64,000 nucleotides of DNA from Geobacillus jurassicus NBRC 107829 (GTDB lineage: Bacteria; Bacillota; Bacilli; Bacillales; Anoxybacillaceae): the NCBI RefSeq assembly GCF_001544315.1, contig NZ_BCQG01000003.1, positions 49,692 through 113,691 on the forward strand, in the 5' to 3' direction. Position 1 is the first letter of the stretch, and each line of letters begins with the position of its first letter. The notes beneath the pieces were generated by a model. That model was given only the letters and a program-made list of their open reading frames with translations, did not search any database and had not been told where the DNA came from. Shown here one piece after another: positions 34,783 to 43,333 of the stretch. The translations under genes were made by a program, and so were the position numbers.

Positions 34783-34932
34783 GTCATGTATATCGGGGGA
34801 ATGGCTTGCGCCTGGGAATCCGTTGGCGACCTTGACGGATGGGGATCAAATCCGTTTCGTGCACTGCTGCGCGTATTTGAGTATGGGCATTGGCCGTTAG
34901 GCATGGATGATGAACAATTGTATTTGTTTTAG
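34783..34932 (+). pseudogene. C-terminal relic of a paralogue of the unknown protein at 57404
   Basis: Fifty codons ending at TAG 34930 read VMYIGGMACAWESVGDLDGW then GSNPFRALLRVFEYGHWPLG and MDDEQLYLF. The C-terminus of the 196-residue protein at 57404 reads MMYIGGMACAWELLSDLEGW, ETNPFLFLVSVVERGHWPLG and GGNGQFVVI: the same length and clearly homologous. The N-terminal three quarters are missing. The relic shows that a second copy of this gene once stood next to a catabolic operon here. Confidence 0.85.
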
Positions 34933-34950
34933 ACGGCATATAGCCGAAGC

Positions 34951-34984
34951 AAAGGGGACGACGAAGAACGTTCGTCCCCTTTTT
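34951..34984 (+). terminator. Rho-independent terminator between convergent regions
   Basis: AAAGGGGACGA (34951-34961) pairs with TCGTCCCCTTT (34972-34982), followed by T. It separates the relics from the minus-strand amidohydrolase and could work in both directions because of the A-run on the left. Confidence 0.83.
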
Positions 34985-34997
34985 GGCTTGTTTTCCG

Positions 34998-35936
34998 TTA
35001 TGGCAAGCCTAAGAAAGCCTGAACGGCTTCAAGGCTTGGCTGTACAGGCGGCCATTGTGATAAATCGAACGGAAAATCCGAGCCCGGAAGCACCCGATCT
35101 TGGCCGACGAGGTCGATCAATAGCTGCAGCACGCGACGATCCCAAACAACGGTGTCGAACCAAAAACGGCGCAAATAGTCGAGCGGCGGGGCTTGCAGTG
35201 AAGACGCCACTGGGCGCCATACGTCATACCCTTTCTGCAACCGTCCGATTTGATAGGGAAGAAAGCCGCCGCCATGGGCCAATAAAATGCGGACGTGCGG
35301 GTAGCGGTCGAGCCAGCCGCCAAGCAGCAAATCGGCGGCGCAAACGGTCGTTTCCCAAGGGACGCCAATCAAATTCGCCATTCGCCGTCCTTTCAGGCGT
35401 GGGTCGTCGCAAAGAAGCGGATGAATGAACAGAATGGCGCCTAGCGCATCCGCTTCTTCCCAAAATGGAATGAACGAATCGTCGGTGAGGAGCTTCTGCT
35501 CGACAGATGGGCCGATGATCGCCCCTTTTAACCCGTTTTTCATGGCCCAGCGCAATTCCAAGGCTGCTTGTTCCGGATGATTGAGCGGCACTGTCGCCAA
35601 AGCCGACAGACGATCAGGATGGTTTGATGTCAATCGGCATAGCGCATCGTTGTAAAGGCGCGCCAGCTCGTTGGTGACGGCGGCTTCCACGTCATATAAA
35701 AACAGCTGCGGAATGGGAGAGAGGAGCGAATGGGAAACGCCCGCCCGCCGCTGCGCCTCGAGATAAGCATGAAGATCGATGAATTCCTCCTTTAGGCGAA
35801 ACCCCCACTGACGGTTGATGGTCAACATTTTTTCCTCGTCATCCCAATGAACAGGGATGTGGGTTTGCTCCTCTTTCAGCCACTGCATTACTTCCGGCGG
35901 AATGAAGTGCGTATGGACATCAAAACGTCCTTCCAT
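34998..35936 (-). CDS. ACMSD-like amidohydrolase, candidate 5-carboxy-2-hydroxymuconate-6-semialdehyde decarboxylase (PraH-like)
   Basis: The 312-residue protein belongs to amidohydrolase-2 (ACMSD clan). Metal residues are visible: H8 and H10 in DVHTHF, LFIHP, LLAHGGGFLP and the terminal GSDFPFD aspartate. Family members are non-oxidative decarboxylases of aromatic acids or muconate semialdehydes. In Paenibacillus the PraH enzyme removes the carboxyl of the 2,3-ring-cleavage product of protocatechuate; the neighbouring genes reproduce the remaining pra steps, so I infer the same role. A true ACMSD or a gamma-resorcylate-type decarboxylase is the alternative. ATG 35936 follows AAAGGAG. It is transcribed after the IclR gene. 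Confidence 0.85.
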   Translation of the reverse strand: MEGRFDVHTHFIPPEVMQWLKEEQTHIPVHWDDEEKMLTINRQWGFRLKEEFIDLHAYLEAQRRAGVSHSLLSPIPQLFLYDVEAAVTNELARLYNDALCRLTSNHPDRLSALATVPLNHPEQAALELRWAMKNGLKGAIIGPSVEQKLLTDDSFIPFWEEADALGAILFIHPLLCDDPRLKGRRMANLIGVPWETTVCAADLLLGGWLDRYPHVRILLAHGGGFLPYQIGRLQKGYDVWRPVASSLQAPPLDYLRRFWFDTVVWDRRVLQLLIDLVGQDRVLPGSDFPFDLSQWPPVQPSLEAVQAFLGLP

Positions 35937-35957
35937 TGTTTTCTTCTCCTTTCTACA

Positions 35958-36758
35958 TCATGGTATCGGCTGTTTCGTTGGCGGCGACGACGGCCAATAG
36001 CCGATTTTTTCCGAAATCTCACTCGCTGCGCGTTTTACTTTGGCGATGACCGTAGGATCGTATGGATGAAAACGGTGAATCGGCCCGATCACGCTGAGCG
36101 CGTAGGAGACTTTTCCGGTGTAGTCGCGGATCGGCGCCGCGATGGAAGCGACCCCTTCGCGGAGTTCCTCGATGCTGATGGCATAGCCTTGCCGGCGAAT
36201 GGCATGCAATGCCTCGCGCAGCACGCGGGGGTCGGTCATCGTATTCAGCGTAAACTGCGTCAATCCTTGCTCGATGTACGCTTCAATATCCTCATCTTTT
36301 TGATGAGCGAGCAACACTTTGCCCGAGCTTGTGCAATGGAGAGGGTTTCTTCGGCCGATGTGTGAAAGAGCCTGAACAGGCTGCCGGCTTTCCACTCGGT
36401 GAATGTAGATCACACTCTGGTCATCAAGCATGGCAAGGTGCGCCGTTTCCTGCAAGTCGTCGACCAGCTGTTCCAGTATCGGCTGCGCTTCCCGGTTGAT
36501 TTCTAAGTGGGATGTCAACACCGTGTTCAGCTGCAAAATGGTCAAGCCAAGCCGATATTTGTGCGTTTCCGGATCTTTTGTGACGAACCCTTCGCTGGCC
36601 AATGTGTGAAGAAGGCGGCTGACCGTGCTTTTCGACAGGCCGAGGGAAGAGGCTAATTCCGTCACTTTTTTTTCCGGCTCATCCAATGAGAAGCTGCGCA
36701 AAATGCGGAGAGCATTTTTGACGGATGAAAGCAAATAGTCTTCGGCAGTGTGCTTCAT
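35958..36758 (-). CDS. IclR family regulator of the meta-cleavage operon
   Basis: The 266-residue protein has the N-terminal winged helix (about 10-80; KVTELASSLGLSKSTVSRLLHTL) and IclR effector domain: HRVESRQPVQALSHIGRRNPLHCTSSGKVLLA and EGVASIAAPIRDYTG. ATG 36758 follows AAGGGG. It is divergent from the aldehyde dehydrogenase gene, with two copies of the GTTTCAYAT element between them, the arrangement of a local activator or repressor. It closely resembles the IclR proteins at 49894 and 50738. Confidence 0.93.
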   Translation of the reverse strand: MKHTAEDYLLSSVKNALRILRSFSLDEPEKKVTELASSLGLSKSTVSRLLHTLASEGFVTKDPETHKYRLGLTILQLNTVLTSHLEINREAQPILEQLVDDLQETAHLAMLDDQSVIYIHRVESRQPVQALSHIGRRNPLHCTSSGKVLLAHQKDEDIEAYIEQGLTQFTLNTMTDPRVLREALHAIRRQGYAISIEELREGVASIAAPIRDYTGKVSYALSVIGPIHRFHPYDPTVIAKVKRAASEISEKIGYWPSSPPTKQPIP

Positions 36759-36780
36759 CGAGTCTATCCCCTTTTTGATA

Positions 36781-36797
36781 GTTTCATATGAAAGAAC
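36781..36797 (+). promoter_or_regulatory. GTTTCAYATRDARGAAY element, IclR-gene-proximal copy
   Basis: GTTTCATATGAAAGAAC lies 22 bases before the start of the divergent IclR gene and contains the perfect palindrome TTTCATATGAAA. Position suggests autoregulation of the regulator. Confidence 0.5.
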
Positions 36798-36874
36798 AGT
36801 ATTTCTTATATCATAACATATTAAGAAGGAATTTTCAGATATCTAGGAACAAAAAATAAAAAAATTTTTTAATA

Positions 36875-36927
36875 GTTTCATATATAAGAACATCGATGTT
36901 GTATACGGGACAATAGGTCGTTATGAT
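36875..36927 (+). promoter_or_regulatory. Catabolic promoter with upstream GTTTCAYAT element
   Basis: The element GTTTCATATATAAGAAC (36875-36891) is followed after 14 bases by CGGGACAAT. A SigA-like promoter overlaps: TTGTAT (36899-36904), 17 bases, TATGAT (36922-36927). The element would be centred near -55 to -60, an activator position. The same element plus N14 plus CGGGACAAT occurs at 51564. Confidence 0.62.
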
Positions 36928-36987
36928 GGGGATAAAAGATTTCTAATTTTTCGATTTCTGCAGACTTGATGAAGGAGGAAATGATGA

Positions 36988-38463
36988 ATGAAAACAGAAG
37001 TGGTAGCCAGCGAGAAAGTGAAGGCATTTGACTGCCAACATTTCATCAACGGGCGGTTTTTGCCTTCACAAAGCGGCAAGATGTTTCAAAACATTAATCC
37101 CGCTACGGGGGAAGTGATCGGCACCGTCTGTGAAGGGGGGAAAGAAGAGATTGACTTGGCGGTGGCCGCCGCAAAAAGGGCGCTTAGCGGACCGTGGAAG
37201 CGGATGACGACTGGGGAGCGGATCGCGGTTTTGCGCCGTATCGGCGATCTCATTTTAGAGCGCAAAGAGGAACTGGCCCGCCTCGAGTCGCTCGATACGG
37301 GGAAGCCATACTCTCTCTCCCTCACGTTGGATATTCCGCGGGCAGCGTATAACTTCCACTTTTTCGCCGACTACTTGCGATCGGTCGGCACGGAAGCGTA
37401 TCAGACGGATGAGGTGGCCATCAACTATTCGATCCGCCGACCGGTCGGGGTCGTCGGGCTGATCAATCCGTGGAATTTGCCGTTGCTGTTGTTGACGTGG
37501 AAGCTCGCCCCATGTTTGGCAGCCGGGAACACGGCCGTCATCAAGCCGGCGGAATGGACGCCGCTCACCGCAACTGTATTGGCCGAAATTTGCAAAGAAG
37601 CCGGGGTGCCGGATGGCGTTGTGAATGTTGTCCATGGATTCGGTCCGGATTCGGCAGGGGCGGCGTTGACTGAGCACCCGGATGTTGACGCCATTACGTT
37701 CACTGGAGAGACAACAACTGGAAAAGTCATTATGGCGGCGGCGGCGAAATCATTGAAAAAGCTGTCTTACGAGTTGGGCGGGAAAAATCCGAACATCATT
37801 TTCGCCGATGCGGATTTGGACGAAGCGATCGAAACGACGTTGAAATCGAGTTTTATGAACCAAGGGGAAGTGTGTCTCTGCGGGTCAAGAATTTATGTAG
37901 AGCGGCCGATTTATGAACAATTTTTGCAAAAGTTTGTGGCGAAAACGAAAGAACTCGTTGTCGGCGATCCGTTTGACCCGAAAACCGATGTCGGCGCGCT
38001 CATCAGCGAAGAGCATTACGAACGGGTGATGAGCTACATCGAGCTGGCAAAGGAGGAAGGCGGTCGCATTTTAACAGGAGGAAAGCGGCCGGATGGCCTG
38101 GATCAAGGATATTACCTCGAACCGACGATTATTGTCGGTGTCAACCGAAATTGCCGCATCGTCCGCGAAGAAGTGTTCGGCCCGGTGGTGACGGTCATGC
38201 CGTTTGACGAAGAAGAGGAGGTGATCGCCCAAGCGAACGACACCCACTACGGATTGAGTGCGACGATTTGGACGAATGATTTGCGTCGGGCGCACCGGGT
38301 GGCGGCGCGCATTGAAGCCGGAATCGTTTGGGTCAATACGTGGTTTTTGCGGGATTTGCGCACACCGTTTGGCGGCATGAAACAAAGCGGCATCGGGCGC
38401 GAAGGCGGCATGCATAGCTTTGAGTTTTATACAGAGTTGACGAACATTTGCATTAAGCTTTAG
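36988..38463 (+). CDS. 2-hydroxymuconic semialdehyde dehydrogenase (PraB/DmpC-like)
   Basis: The 491-residue aldehyde dehydrogenase starts at ATG 36988 with AAGGAGG 9 bases upstream. NAD-binding GETTTGKVI, catalytic Glu in YELGGKNPNIIFAD and the nucleophilic Cys in NQGEVCLCGSRIYVERP are present. The HxxxQxGEVC-type context and the VNTWFLRDLRTPFGG ending match 2-hydroxymuconic and 2-aminomuconic semialdehyde dehydrogenases. It opens the operon B-E-F-G-D-C-A and oxidises the ring-cleavage aldehyde with NAD+ to 2-hydroxymuconate. The gene order argues for hydroxymuconate over aminomuconate, but both remain possible. Confidence 0.9.
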   Translation: MKTEVVASEKVKAFDCQHFINGRFLPSQSGKMFQNINPATGEVIGTVCEGGKEEIDLAVAAAKRALSGPWKRMTTGERIAVLRRIGDLILERKEELARLESLDTGKPYSLSLTLDIPRAAYNFHFFADYLRSVGTEAYQTDEVAINYSIRRPVGVVGLINPWNLPLLLLTWKLAPCLAAGNTAVIKPAEWTPLTATVLAEICKEAGVPDGVVNVVHGFGPDSAGAALTEHPDVDAITFTGETTTGKVIMAAAAKSLKKLSYELGGKNPNIIFADADLDEAIETTLKSSFMNQGEVCLCGSRIYVERPIYEQFLQKFVAKTKELVVGDPFDPKTDVGALISEEHYERVMSYIELAKEEGGRILTGGKRPDGLDQGYYLEPTIIVGVNRNCRIVREEVFGPVVTVMPFDEEEEVIAQANDTHYGLSATIWTNDLRRAHRVAARIEAGIVWVNTWFLRDLRTPFGGMKQSGIGREGGMHSFEFYTELTNICIKL

Positions 38464-38490
38464 CCGCGATGGACGAAAGAGGTGATGACG

Positions 38491-39270
38491 GTGAAGAAGT
38501 GGGACGATTGCGCCGAGTTGCTGCTGGCTGCTGAGAGGGAGAGACGTCCTCTCTCTCCCTTGACGACACTCGATTCGGCGCTGACCGTGTATGACGCCTA
38601 TCAAATTCAATTGCGGACGATCGAACAAAAAGTAAAGGAAGGGCGCCGGATTGTCGGCAAGAAAATCGGATTGACCTCTAAGGCGATGCAGCAGCTGCTG
38701 GGGGTTGACCAGCCGGATTACGGCCATTTGCTTGATGATATGGCGGTGGAAAACGGCGGGGTTGTTTCGTGGGAGCAGGTGCTGCAGCCAAAGGTGGAAG
38801 CAGAAATTGCGTTTGTCTTAAAACGTGACTTAGTTGGCCCGCGCGTGACTGTCATTGACGTGCTGCTGGCGACTGATTATATCGTTCCGGCACTGGAGAT
38901 CGTTGACAGCCGCATTGCCGATTGGAACATCCGTCTTGAAGATACAATCGCCGATAACGCTTCATCGGGACTTTACGTTTTGGGGGAAAAACGGTTGCCT
39001 GTCCATGCCGTTGATGCCGCGCAAATCGGCATGGCGCTCTACCGAAACGGTAAGCTGGCCAACACTGGCGTCGGAGCCGCGGCGCTCAACCACCCTGCTT
39101 TTTGCGTCGCCTGGCTGGCGAACAAGCTCTATGAATATGGAAAAGAGCTGAAGGCGGGGGAAGTTATCTTGTCCGGGGCCTTGTCGGCAGCGGTCAGCGC
39201 CGAGCCTGGCGATGTGTTTTCCGCCCGCTTCGCCCATTTGGGGGAAGTGCGGATCCAGTTTGCGCCATAA
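38491..39270 (+). CDS. 2-oxopent-4-enoate hydratase (PraE/DmpE-like)
   Basis: AAAGAGGTGA directly precedes; I choose GTG 38491, but ATG 38485 and GTG 38482 are possible. About 259 residues. Signature: [34 protein letters not shown], then metal-binding [10 protein letters not shown] and ALEIVDSRI. [23 protein letters not shown] separates hydratases from the decarboxylase paralogue at 41212. It adds water to 2-hydroxypenta-2,4-dienoate to give 4-hydroxy-2-oxovalerate. Confidence 0.9.
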   Translation: MKKWDDCAELLLAAERERRPLSPLTTLDSALTVYDAYQIQLRTIEQKVKEGRRIVGKKIGLTSKAMQQLLGVDQPDYGHLLDDMAVENGGVVSWEQVLQPKVEAEIAFVLKRDLVGPRVTVIDVLLATDYIVPALEIVDSRIADWNIRLEDTIADNASSGLYVLGEKRLPVHAVDAAQIGMALYRNGKLANTGVGAAALNHPAFCVAWLANKLYEYGKELKAGEVILSGALSAAVSAEPGDVFSARFAHLGEVRIQFAP

Positions 39271-39287
39271 GCAAGGGAGGAGAGACC

Positions 39288-40187
39288 GTGGAGAAGATCA
39301 ATGTAGCGATTCTTGGTTCTGGAAATATCGGGACCGACTTGATGTTGAAACTCGAGCGTTCGGATGTGTTGCAGTTGACGACGGTGATCGGGATCGATCC
39401 GCAGTCGGAAGGGCTGCGTATGGCGCGGGAGAAAGGGTATCGCGTCATTGACAGCGGCATCCAAGCGTTTTTAGAACACCCAGAATGGGCTGATTTCGTC
39501 TTTGACGCGACGTCGGCCAAAGCGCACATCCGTCATGCAAAGCTGTTGAAGCGGGCCGGGAAGGTCGTCTTTGATTTGACACCGGCGGCCGTTGGACCGT
39601 TTGTTGTGCCGCCTGTCAACTTAACTGAACATTTGGAAGAGACAAACATTAACTTCATCACATGCGGTGGACAGGCGACGATTCCGATCGTCCACGCCAT
39701 TGGGCGCGTGCAGCCGGTTGCTTACGCTGAAATTGTCGTGACGATTTCAAGCAAAAGCGCAGGGCCGGGAACAAGAGCGAACATTGATGAATTTACGGAA
39801 ACGACTGCTCGAGGGCTCGAAAAAATCGGCGGGGCGAAGCGCGGAAAAGCCATCATTATTCTCAACCCAGCTGAACCGCCCATTTTGATGAGAAATACGA
39901 TTTATGCGCTTGTGGAAGGGAATGAAGCGGCGGCGCGGGAAATTTGCGACTCGATCGAGGAAATGGTGGAAACGATCCGCTCGTACGTTCCCGGCTATCG
40001 GCTGCGCACGAGTCCGATCATTGAAGGGAATAAGGTGACGGTCATGATTGAAGTCGAAGGGGCGGGCGACTATTTGCCAAAATACGCAGGAAACTTGGAT
40101 ATTATGACCGCCGCTGCGGTGAAAGTGGCAGAGGAAGTTGCGAAACACCGACTGTCGAAGTTGTTGGCCGAGGAGGGGAGACGATGA
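39288..40187 (+). CDS. Acetaldehyde dehydrogenase (acylating)
   Basis: GTG 39288 follows GGGAGGAG; 299 residues. The N-terminal NAD fold has [16 protein letters not shown]; the catalytic Cys is in [20 protein letters not shown], and the C-terminal part carries [22 protein letters not shown]. It converts acetaldehyde, NAD+ and CoA to acetyl-CoA. In this family it forms a channelling complex with the aldolase, whose gene overlaps it by 4 bases. Confidence 0.95.
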   Translation: MEKINVAILGSGNIGTDLMLKLERSDVLQLTTVIGIDPQSEGLRMAREKGYRVIDSGIQAFLEHPEWADFVFDATSAKAHIRHAKLLKRAGKVVFDLTPAAVGPFVVPPVNLTEHLEETNINFITCGGQATIPIVHAIGRVQPVAYAEIVVTISSKSAGPGTRANIDEFTETTARGLEKIGGAKRGKAIIILNPAEPPILMRNTIYALVEGNEAAAREICDSIEEMVETIRSYVPGYRLRTSPIIEGNKVTVMIEVEGAGDYLPKYAGNLDIMTAAAVKVAEEVAKHRLSKLLAEEGRR

Positions 40188-41215
40188 AGCGAGCGATTAC
40201 GATTACGGAAGTGGCGTTGCGCGACGGCAGCCATGCCATCGCCCACCAATATACAACGGAACAAGTCGCCGCGATCGCCAAAGCGCTCGATGAAGCGAAC
40301 GTTCCGTATATTGAAGTGTCGCATGGAGACGGTTTGGGGGGATCTTCGCTGCAGTATGGCTTGTCGCGGACCGATGAATTTGAGCTGATCGAAACTGCTG
40401 TGGCGGTTTGCCGGCAGGCGAAAATTGCTGTGCTTCTTCTTCCAGGCATCGGGACTGTCAAGGAATTGAAACAGGCCGCCCGCCTAGGAGCGAAAATGGC
40501 GCGCATCGCGACCCATGTGACGGAGGCGGATATTTCAGCCCAGCATATCGCCGCAGCGAAGGAGCTTGGAATGGAAACGGTCGGGTTTTTAATGATGGCG
40601 CATATGGCGCCCATCGATGTGCTTGTCCATCAAGCGCAGCTTATGGAAAGCTACGGGGCGGACGTCGTCTATGTCGTCGATTCAGCCGGCGCTCTCTTGC
40701 CTTATGAAGTGAAAGAGCGTGTTCGCGCCTTAAAGGAAAGTATCGGCATTGAAGTCGGCTTTCACGCCCACAACAATTTATCATTGGCGATGGCCAATAC
40801 ATTGGCCGCGATTGAAGAAGGAGCGACGCGCGTTGACGGCAGTGTTCGCTGCCTAGGGGCTGGCGCTGGCAACACGCAAACGGAAGTGCTTGTCGCGGTG
40901 TTGGACAGGATGGGCATTCCGACCGGCATTGATTTGTATAAAATGATGGATTTAGCCGAGCAGCTGGTGGCGCCGATGTTGCCAAAGGCGCAGGAGATTA
41001 CGCGCGACAGTTTAACGCTCGGGTATGCTGGCGTCTATTCAAGCTTCCTTCTTCATGCCCAGCGCGCCGCCCAAACGTTTGGCCTCGATGCCCGCGATAT
41101 TTTAATCGAACTCGGCCGGCGAAAGGTTGTCGGCGGTCAAGAAGATATGATCGTCGACGTCGCTGCGGAAATGGCGCGTCAAAAAGTCGCTGTCTGGGAG
41201 GGGGAATGGAAATGA
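40184..41215 (+). CDS. 4-hydroxy-2-oxovalerate aldolase
   Basis: The 343-residue DRE-TIM metallolyase starts at ATG 40184. Conserved segments: [16 protein letters not shown] (metal-binding RDG), [16 protein letters not shown], metal His pair in [15 protein letters not shown] and the C-terminal aldolase/dehydrogenase communication domain. It splits 4-hydroxy-2-oxovalerate into pyruvate and acetaldehyde, which the acylating dehydrogenase takes over. Confidence 0.95.
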   Translation: MKRAITITEVALRDGSHAIAHQYTTEQVAAIAKALDEANVPYIEVSHGDGLGGSSLQYGLSRTDEFELIETAVAVCRQAKIAVLLLPGIGTVKELKQAARLGAKMARIATHVTEADISAQHIAAAKELGMETVGFLMMAHMAPIDVLVHQAQLMESYGADVVYVVDSAGALLPYEVKERVRALKESIGIEVGFHAHNNLSLAMANTLAAIEEGATRVDGSVRCLGAGAGNTQTEVLVAVLDRMGIPTGIDLYKMMDLAEQLVAPMLPKAQEITRDSLTLGYAGVYSSFLLHAQRAAQTFGLDARDILIELGRRKVVGGQEDMIVDVAAEMARQKVAVWEGEWK

Positions 41216-41997
41216 CTACCCTTGATTGCGAGAAACTCGCTATGGAGCTTCAGCGGGCGGAACGGGAGAGACGAGAGATTGTTCGCCTGACCGCCCAATA
41301 TCCGAACATGACGGTCGAGGAGGCGTACGCTATTCAAGAGCGGCTCGTGGCGATGAAACGGGAGAACGGCTATCGGATCATCGGCCCGAAAATGGGATTG
41401 ACGAGCGCCGCGAAAATGGCGCAAATGGGGGTGAACGAGCCGATCTACGGATATGTGTTCGATTATATGGTCGTCCCAAACGGGGGGACGGTGGCCATGA
41501 GCGAACTGATCCATCCGAAGGTGGAAGCGGAAATCGCCTTCATTTTAAAAGAAGATGTCAAAGGGCCGAATATTGACGCGGCGGACATTTTGGCGGCGAC
41601 GGAGTATATCGTCCCAGCGCTGGAAATTATCGATAGCCGTTATGTCAACTTTCAATTTACGCTGCCGGATGTAATTGCCGATAACGCCTCCTCGTCCCGG
41701 GTCGTATTCGGCAGCCGCCTCGTTCCTCCCGTCTCCCTTGAACTTGACTTGCTTGGGGTGAGTCTGGCGATCAACGGCGAGGCGAGGGCGTTCGGCGCCG
41801 GTGCGGCGGTGCTGGGGCATCCGGCCAACGCTATTGCGATGCTGGCCAACATGTTGTCTAGAAAAGGGGAAGGATTGAAAGCGGGGGAAATCATTTTAGC
41901 CGGAGCGATGACTGAAGCTGTCCGCTTTGCGGCAGGGGACGTCGTGTTTGCCCAGTTCGACCAATTAGGAACGGTTTCGTTCCGAGCGACAGATTGA
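41212..41997 (+). CDS. 4-oxalocrotonate decarboxylase (PraD/DmpH-like)
   Basis: GGGAGGGG lies 7 bases before ATG 41212 (41206 is too close). The 261-residue paralogue of the hydratase shows [19 protein letters not shown] and [10 protein letters not shown], the decarboxylase-type variant, with [10 protein letters not shown] and ALEIIDSRY for metal. It decarboxylates the 2-oxo form of hydroxymuconate to 2-hydroxypenta-2,4-dienoate. Its gene overlaps the aldolase by 4 bases. Confidence 0.9.
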   Translation: MTTLDCEKLAMELQRAERERREIVRLTAQYPNMTVEEAYAIQERLVAMKRENGYRIIGPKMGLTSAAKMAQMGVNEPIYGYVFDYMVVPNGGTVAMSELIHPKVEAEIAFILKEDVKGPNIDAADILAATEYIVPALEIIDSRYVNFQFTLPDVIADNASSSRVVFGSRLVPPVSLELDLLGVSLAINGEARAFGAGAAVLGHPANAIAMLANMLSRKGEGLKAGEIILAGAMTEAVRFAAGDVVFAQFDQLGTVSFRATD

Positions 41998-42010
41998 AAG
42001 GATGAGTGGC

Positions 42011-42205
42011 ATGCCGATTGTTCATATTCATCTGCTCGAAGGAAGGCCGAGAGAGAAGATTACAGAAGTGATCCGCGAAGTAACCGATACAATCAGCGCT
42101 GTTTTAGGCTCGCCAAAGGAAAACGTGCGGGTGATCGTATCAGAGGTGCCGAAATCCCATTGGGGTGTCGCCGGCATCCCAATGTCTGATCAACAATCAA
42201 AATAA
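42011..42205 (+). CDS. 4-oxalocrotonate tautomerase
   Basis: ATG 42011 is the true start because the enzyme needs Pro as residue 1 after Met removal (MPIVHIHLLEGR); AAAGGA lies 8 bases upstream, and the ATG at 42002 would bury the proline. The 64-residue protein has Arg11 and the second Arg in NVRVIVSEV, and a hydrophobic HWGVAGIP segment. It ketonises 2-hydroxymuconate for the decarboxylase. Confidence 0.93.
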   Translation: MPIVHIHLLEGRPREKITEVIREVTDTISAVLGSPKENVRVIVSEVPKSHWGVAGIPMSDQQSK

Positions 42206-42223
42206 AAGGGAGGAAGAACGCCG

Positions 42224-43078
42224 ATGAGCTTGGAGTTAGCGATGCTTGTGCCGCATACGCCTAGAATGTGTTTTGAGGATCGCACCCCTGAGTTTCAGCG
42301 TGAACTCGTTAAAGGAATGCATGAAGTGGCGAAAATCATCAAGCAAGTCAAACCGGATACGCTTGTTTTGATTTCTTGCCATTGGATGTCAAGCTTCGAC
42401 CATTTTGTCGATGCCACTCCAAGGCATAAGGGGGTATTGACCGCTGTAGAATGTCCCGACTTGATTGCCGATGTCCCTTACGATTATCCAGGAGATGAAG
42501 AGCTTGGCAGACAGCTTGTTCAGGCGGGGAAGGAAGCCGGGCTTCGGGTCGTTGAAGTCAATGACCCGACCTACATTTGGGATTACGGGACGGTTGTTCC
42601 GCTCCGCTATTTAGCGCCGAATGAGGACATCGCCGTCATCAGCCTATCGGTGACGTGGGCGGCGAACCTGGAAGAAACGTACACATGGGGGCAAGTAATC
42701 GGCAAAGTGCTGCGCGAAAGCAAGAAAAAGACAATGTTTATCAGCAGCGGTGCACTGGCGCATAATCTCGTCCGCCGGCCCGAGGCGTTGCCGACATTGG
42801 CCGAGCAGGCGTTGGATCGAGAATTTTTGCAATATTTACAAAATAATAATGTACGAGCCGCTTGGAACATGCTTCCACAGTACGCACGCGCAGCTGGTGT
42901 CGAATCCGGAGGGCGCCATCTCGCAGCTTTGCTTGGCGTCATTCAAGAAAACTATCAAAGCCGCTATTATGGGTATGGCCAATCGTCCGGCAGCGGGAAT
43001 GTCGTGATGACCTTTGAGCCCGATCCTGTCCAATATAAAACGATATATGTCCCTCAGCAAACTGCTCAGCATCCATAA
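42224..43078 (+). CDS. Class III extradiol ring-cleavage dioxygenase (LigB superfamily), candidate protocatechuate 2,3-dioxygenase
   Basis: ATG 42224 follows AAGGGAGG; 284 residues. Fe(II) ligands by family comparison: H11 in LVPHTPRM, H53 in ISCHWMSS, and Glu in AGVESGGRH; the acid-base His is in SGALAHNLVR. LigB-fold enzymes open catechols, protocatechuate, homoprotocatechuate or aminophenols. Because the operon pairs it with an ACMSD-like decarboxylase and a full hydroxymuconate branch, the Paenibacillus protocatechuate 2,3-dioxygenase PraA is the best model. 2-Aminophenol dioxygenase is an alternative, but it needs a second subunit not present here. Confidence 0.88.
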   Translation: MSLELAMLVPHTPRMCFEDRTPEFQRELVKGMHEVAKIIKQVKPDTLVLISCHWMSSFDHFVDATPRHKGVLTAVECPDLIADVPYDYPGDEELGRQLVQAGKEAGLRVVEVNDPTYIWDYGTVVPLRYLAPNEDIAVISLSVTWAANLEETYTWGQVIGKVLRESKKKTMFISSGALAHNLVRRPEALPTLAEQALDREFLQYLQNNNVRAAWNMLPQYARAAGVESGGRHLAALLGVIQENYQSRYYGYGQSSGSGNVVMTFEPDPVQYKTIYVPQQTAQHP

Positions 43079-43137
43079 AAGGAGTTGCATTCGTTTTTCA
43101 CTCAGAACAGTCGGTCCAAAACATGATTTCTGGCATT

Positions 43138-43194
43138 GTTTCATATAGAGGAATAAAGCGCTTCCATATGCAACAACTTATTCATTAATATAAT
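43138..43194 (+). promoter_or_regulatory. GTTTCAYAT element and promoter before the second Liv cassette
   Basis: GTTTCATATAGAGGAAT (43138-43154) is followed after 14 bases by TGCAACAAC, a weaker form of the CGGGACAAT box (core ACAA shared). A good -10 TATAAT is at 43189-43194 with a poor -35, as expected for an activated promoter. ACAACT/AGTTGT arms flank the -10 region (from 43173 and 43194). Confidence 0.52.
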
Positions 43195-43300
43195 AGTTGT
43201 AATGTTTCAAATATTCATAATGTGATTTTTGTAAAATGAAATGGGTTGAGGAGGGATCATAGATTCGTTTGATTGACGAGCAACTAGTTGTAAAAAATCA

Positions 43301-43314
43301 TGAAAACGCTTTAA
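43301..43314 (+). promoter_or_regulatory. Candidate cre (CcpA) site
   Basis: TGAAAACGCTTTAA lies 20 bases before the binding-protein gene at 43334 and matches the cre core. An almost identical box, TGAAAGCGCTTTAA, stands at the corresponding place before the binding-protein gene at 58538. Confidence 0.42.
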
Positions 43315-43333
43315 CGAGAAGGGGGAAAAGAAA

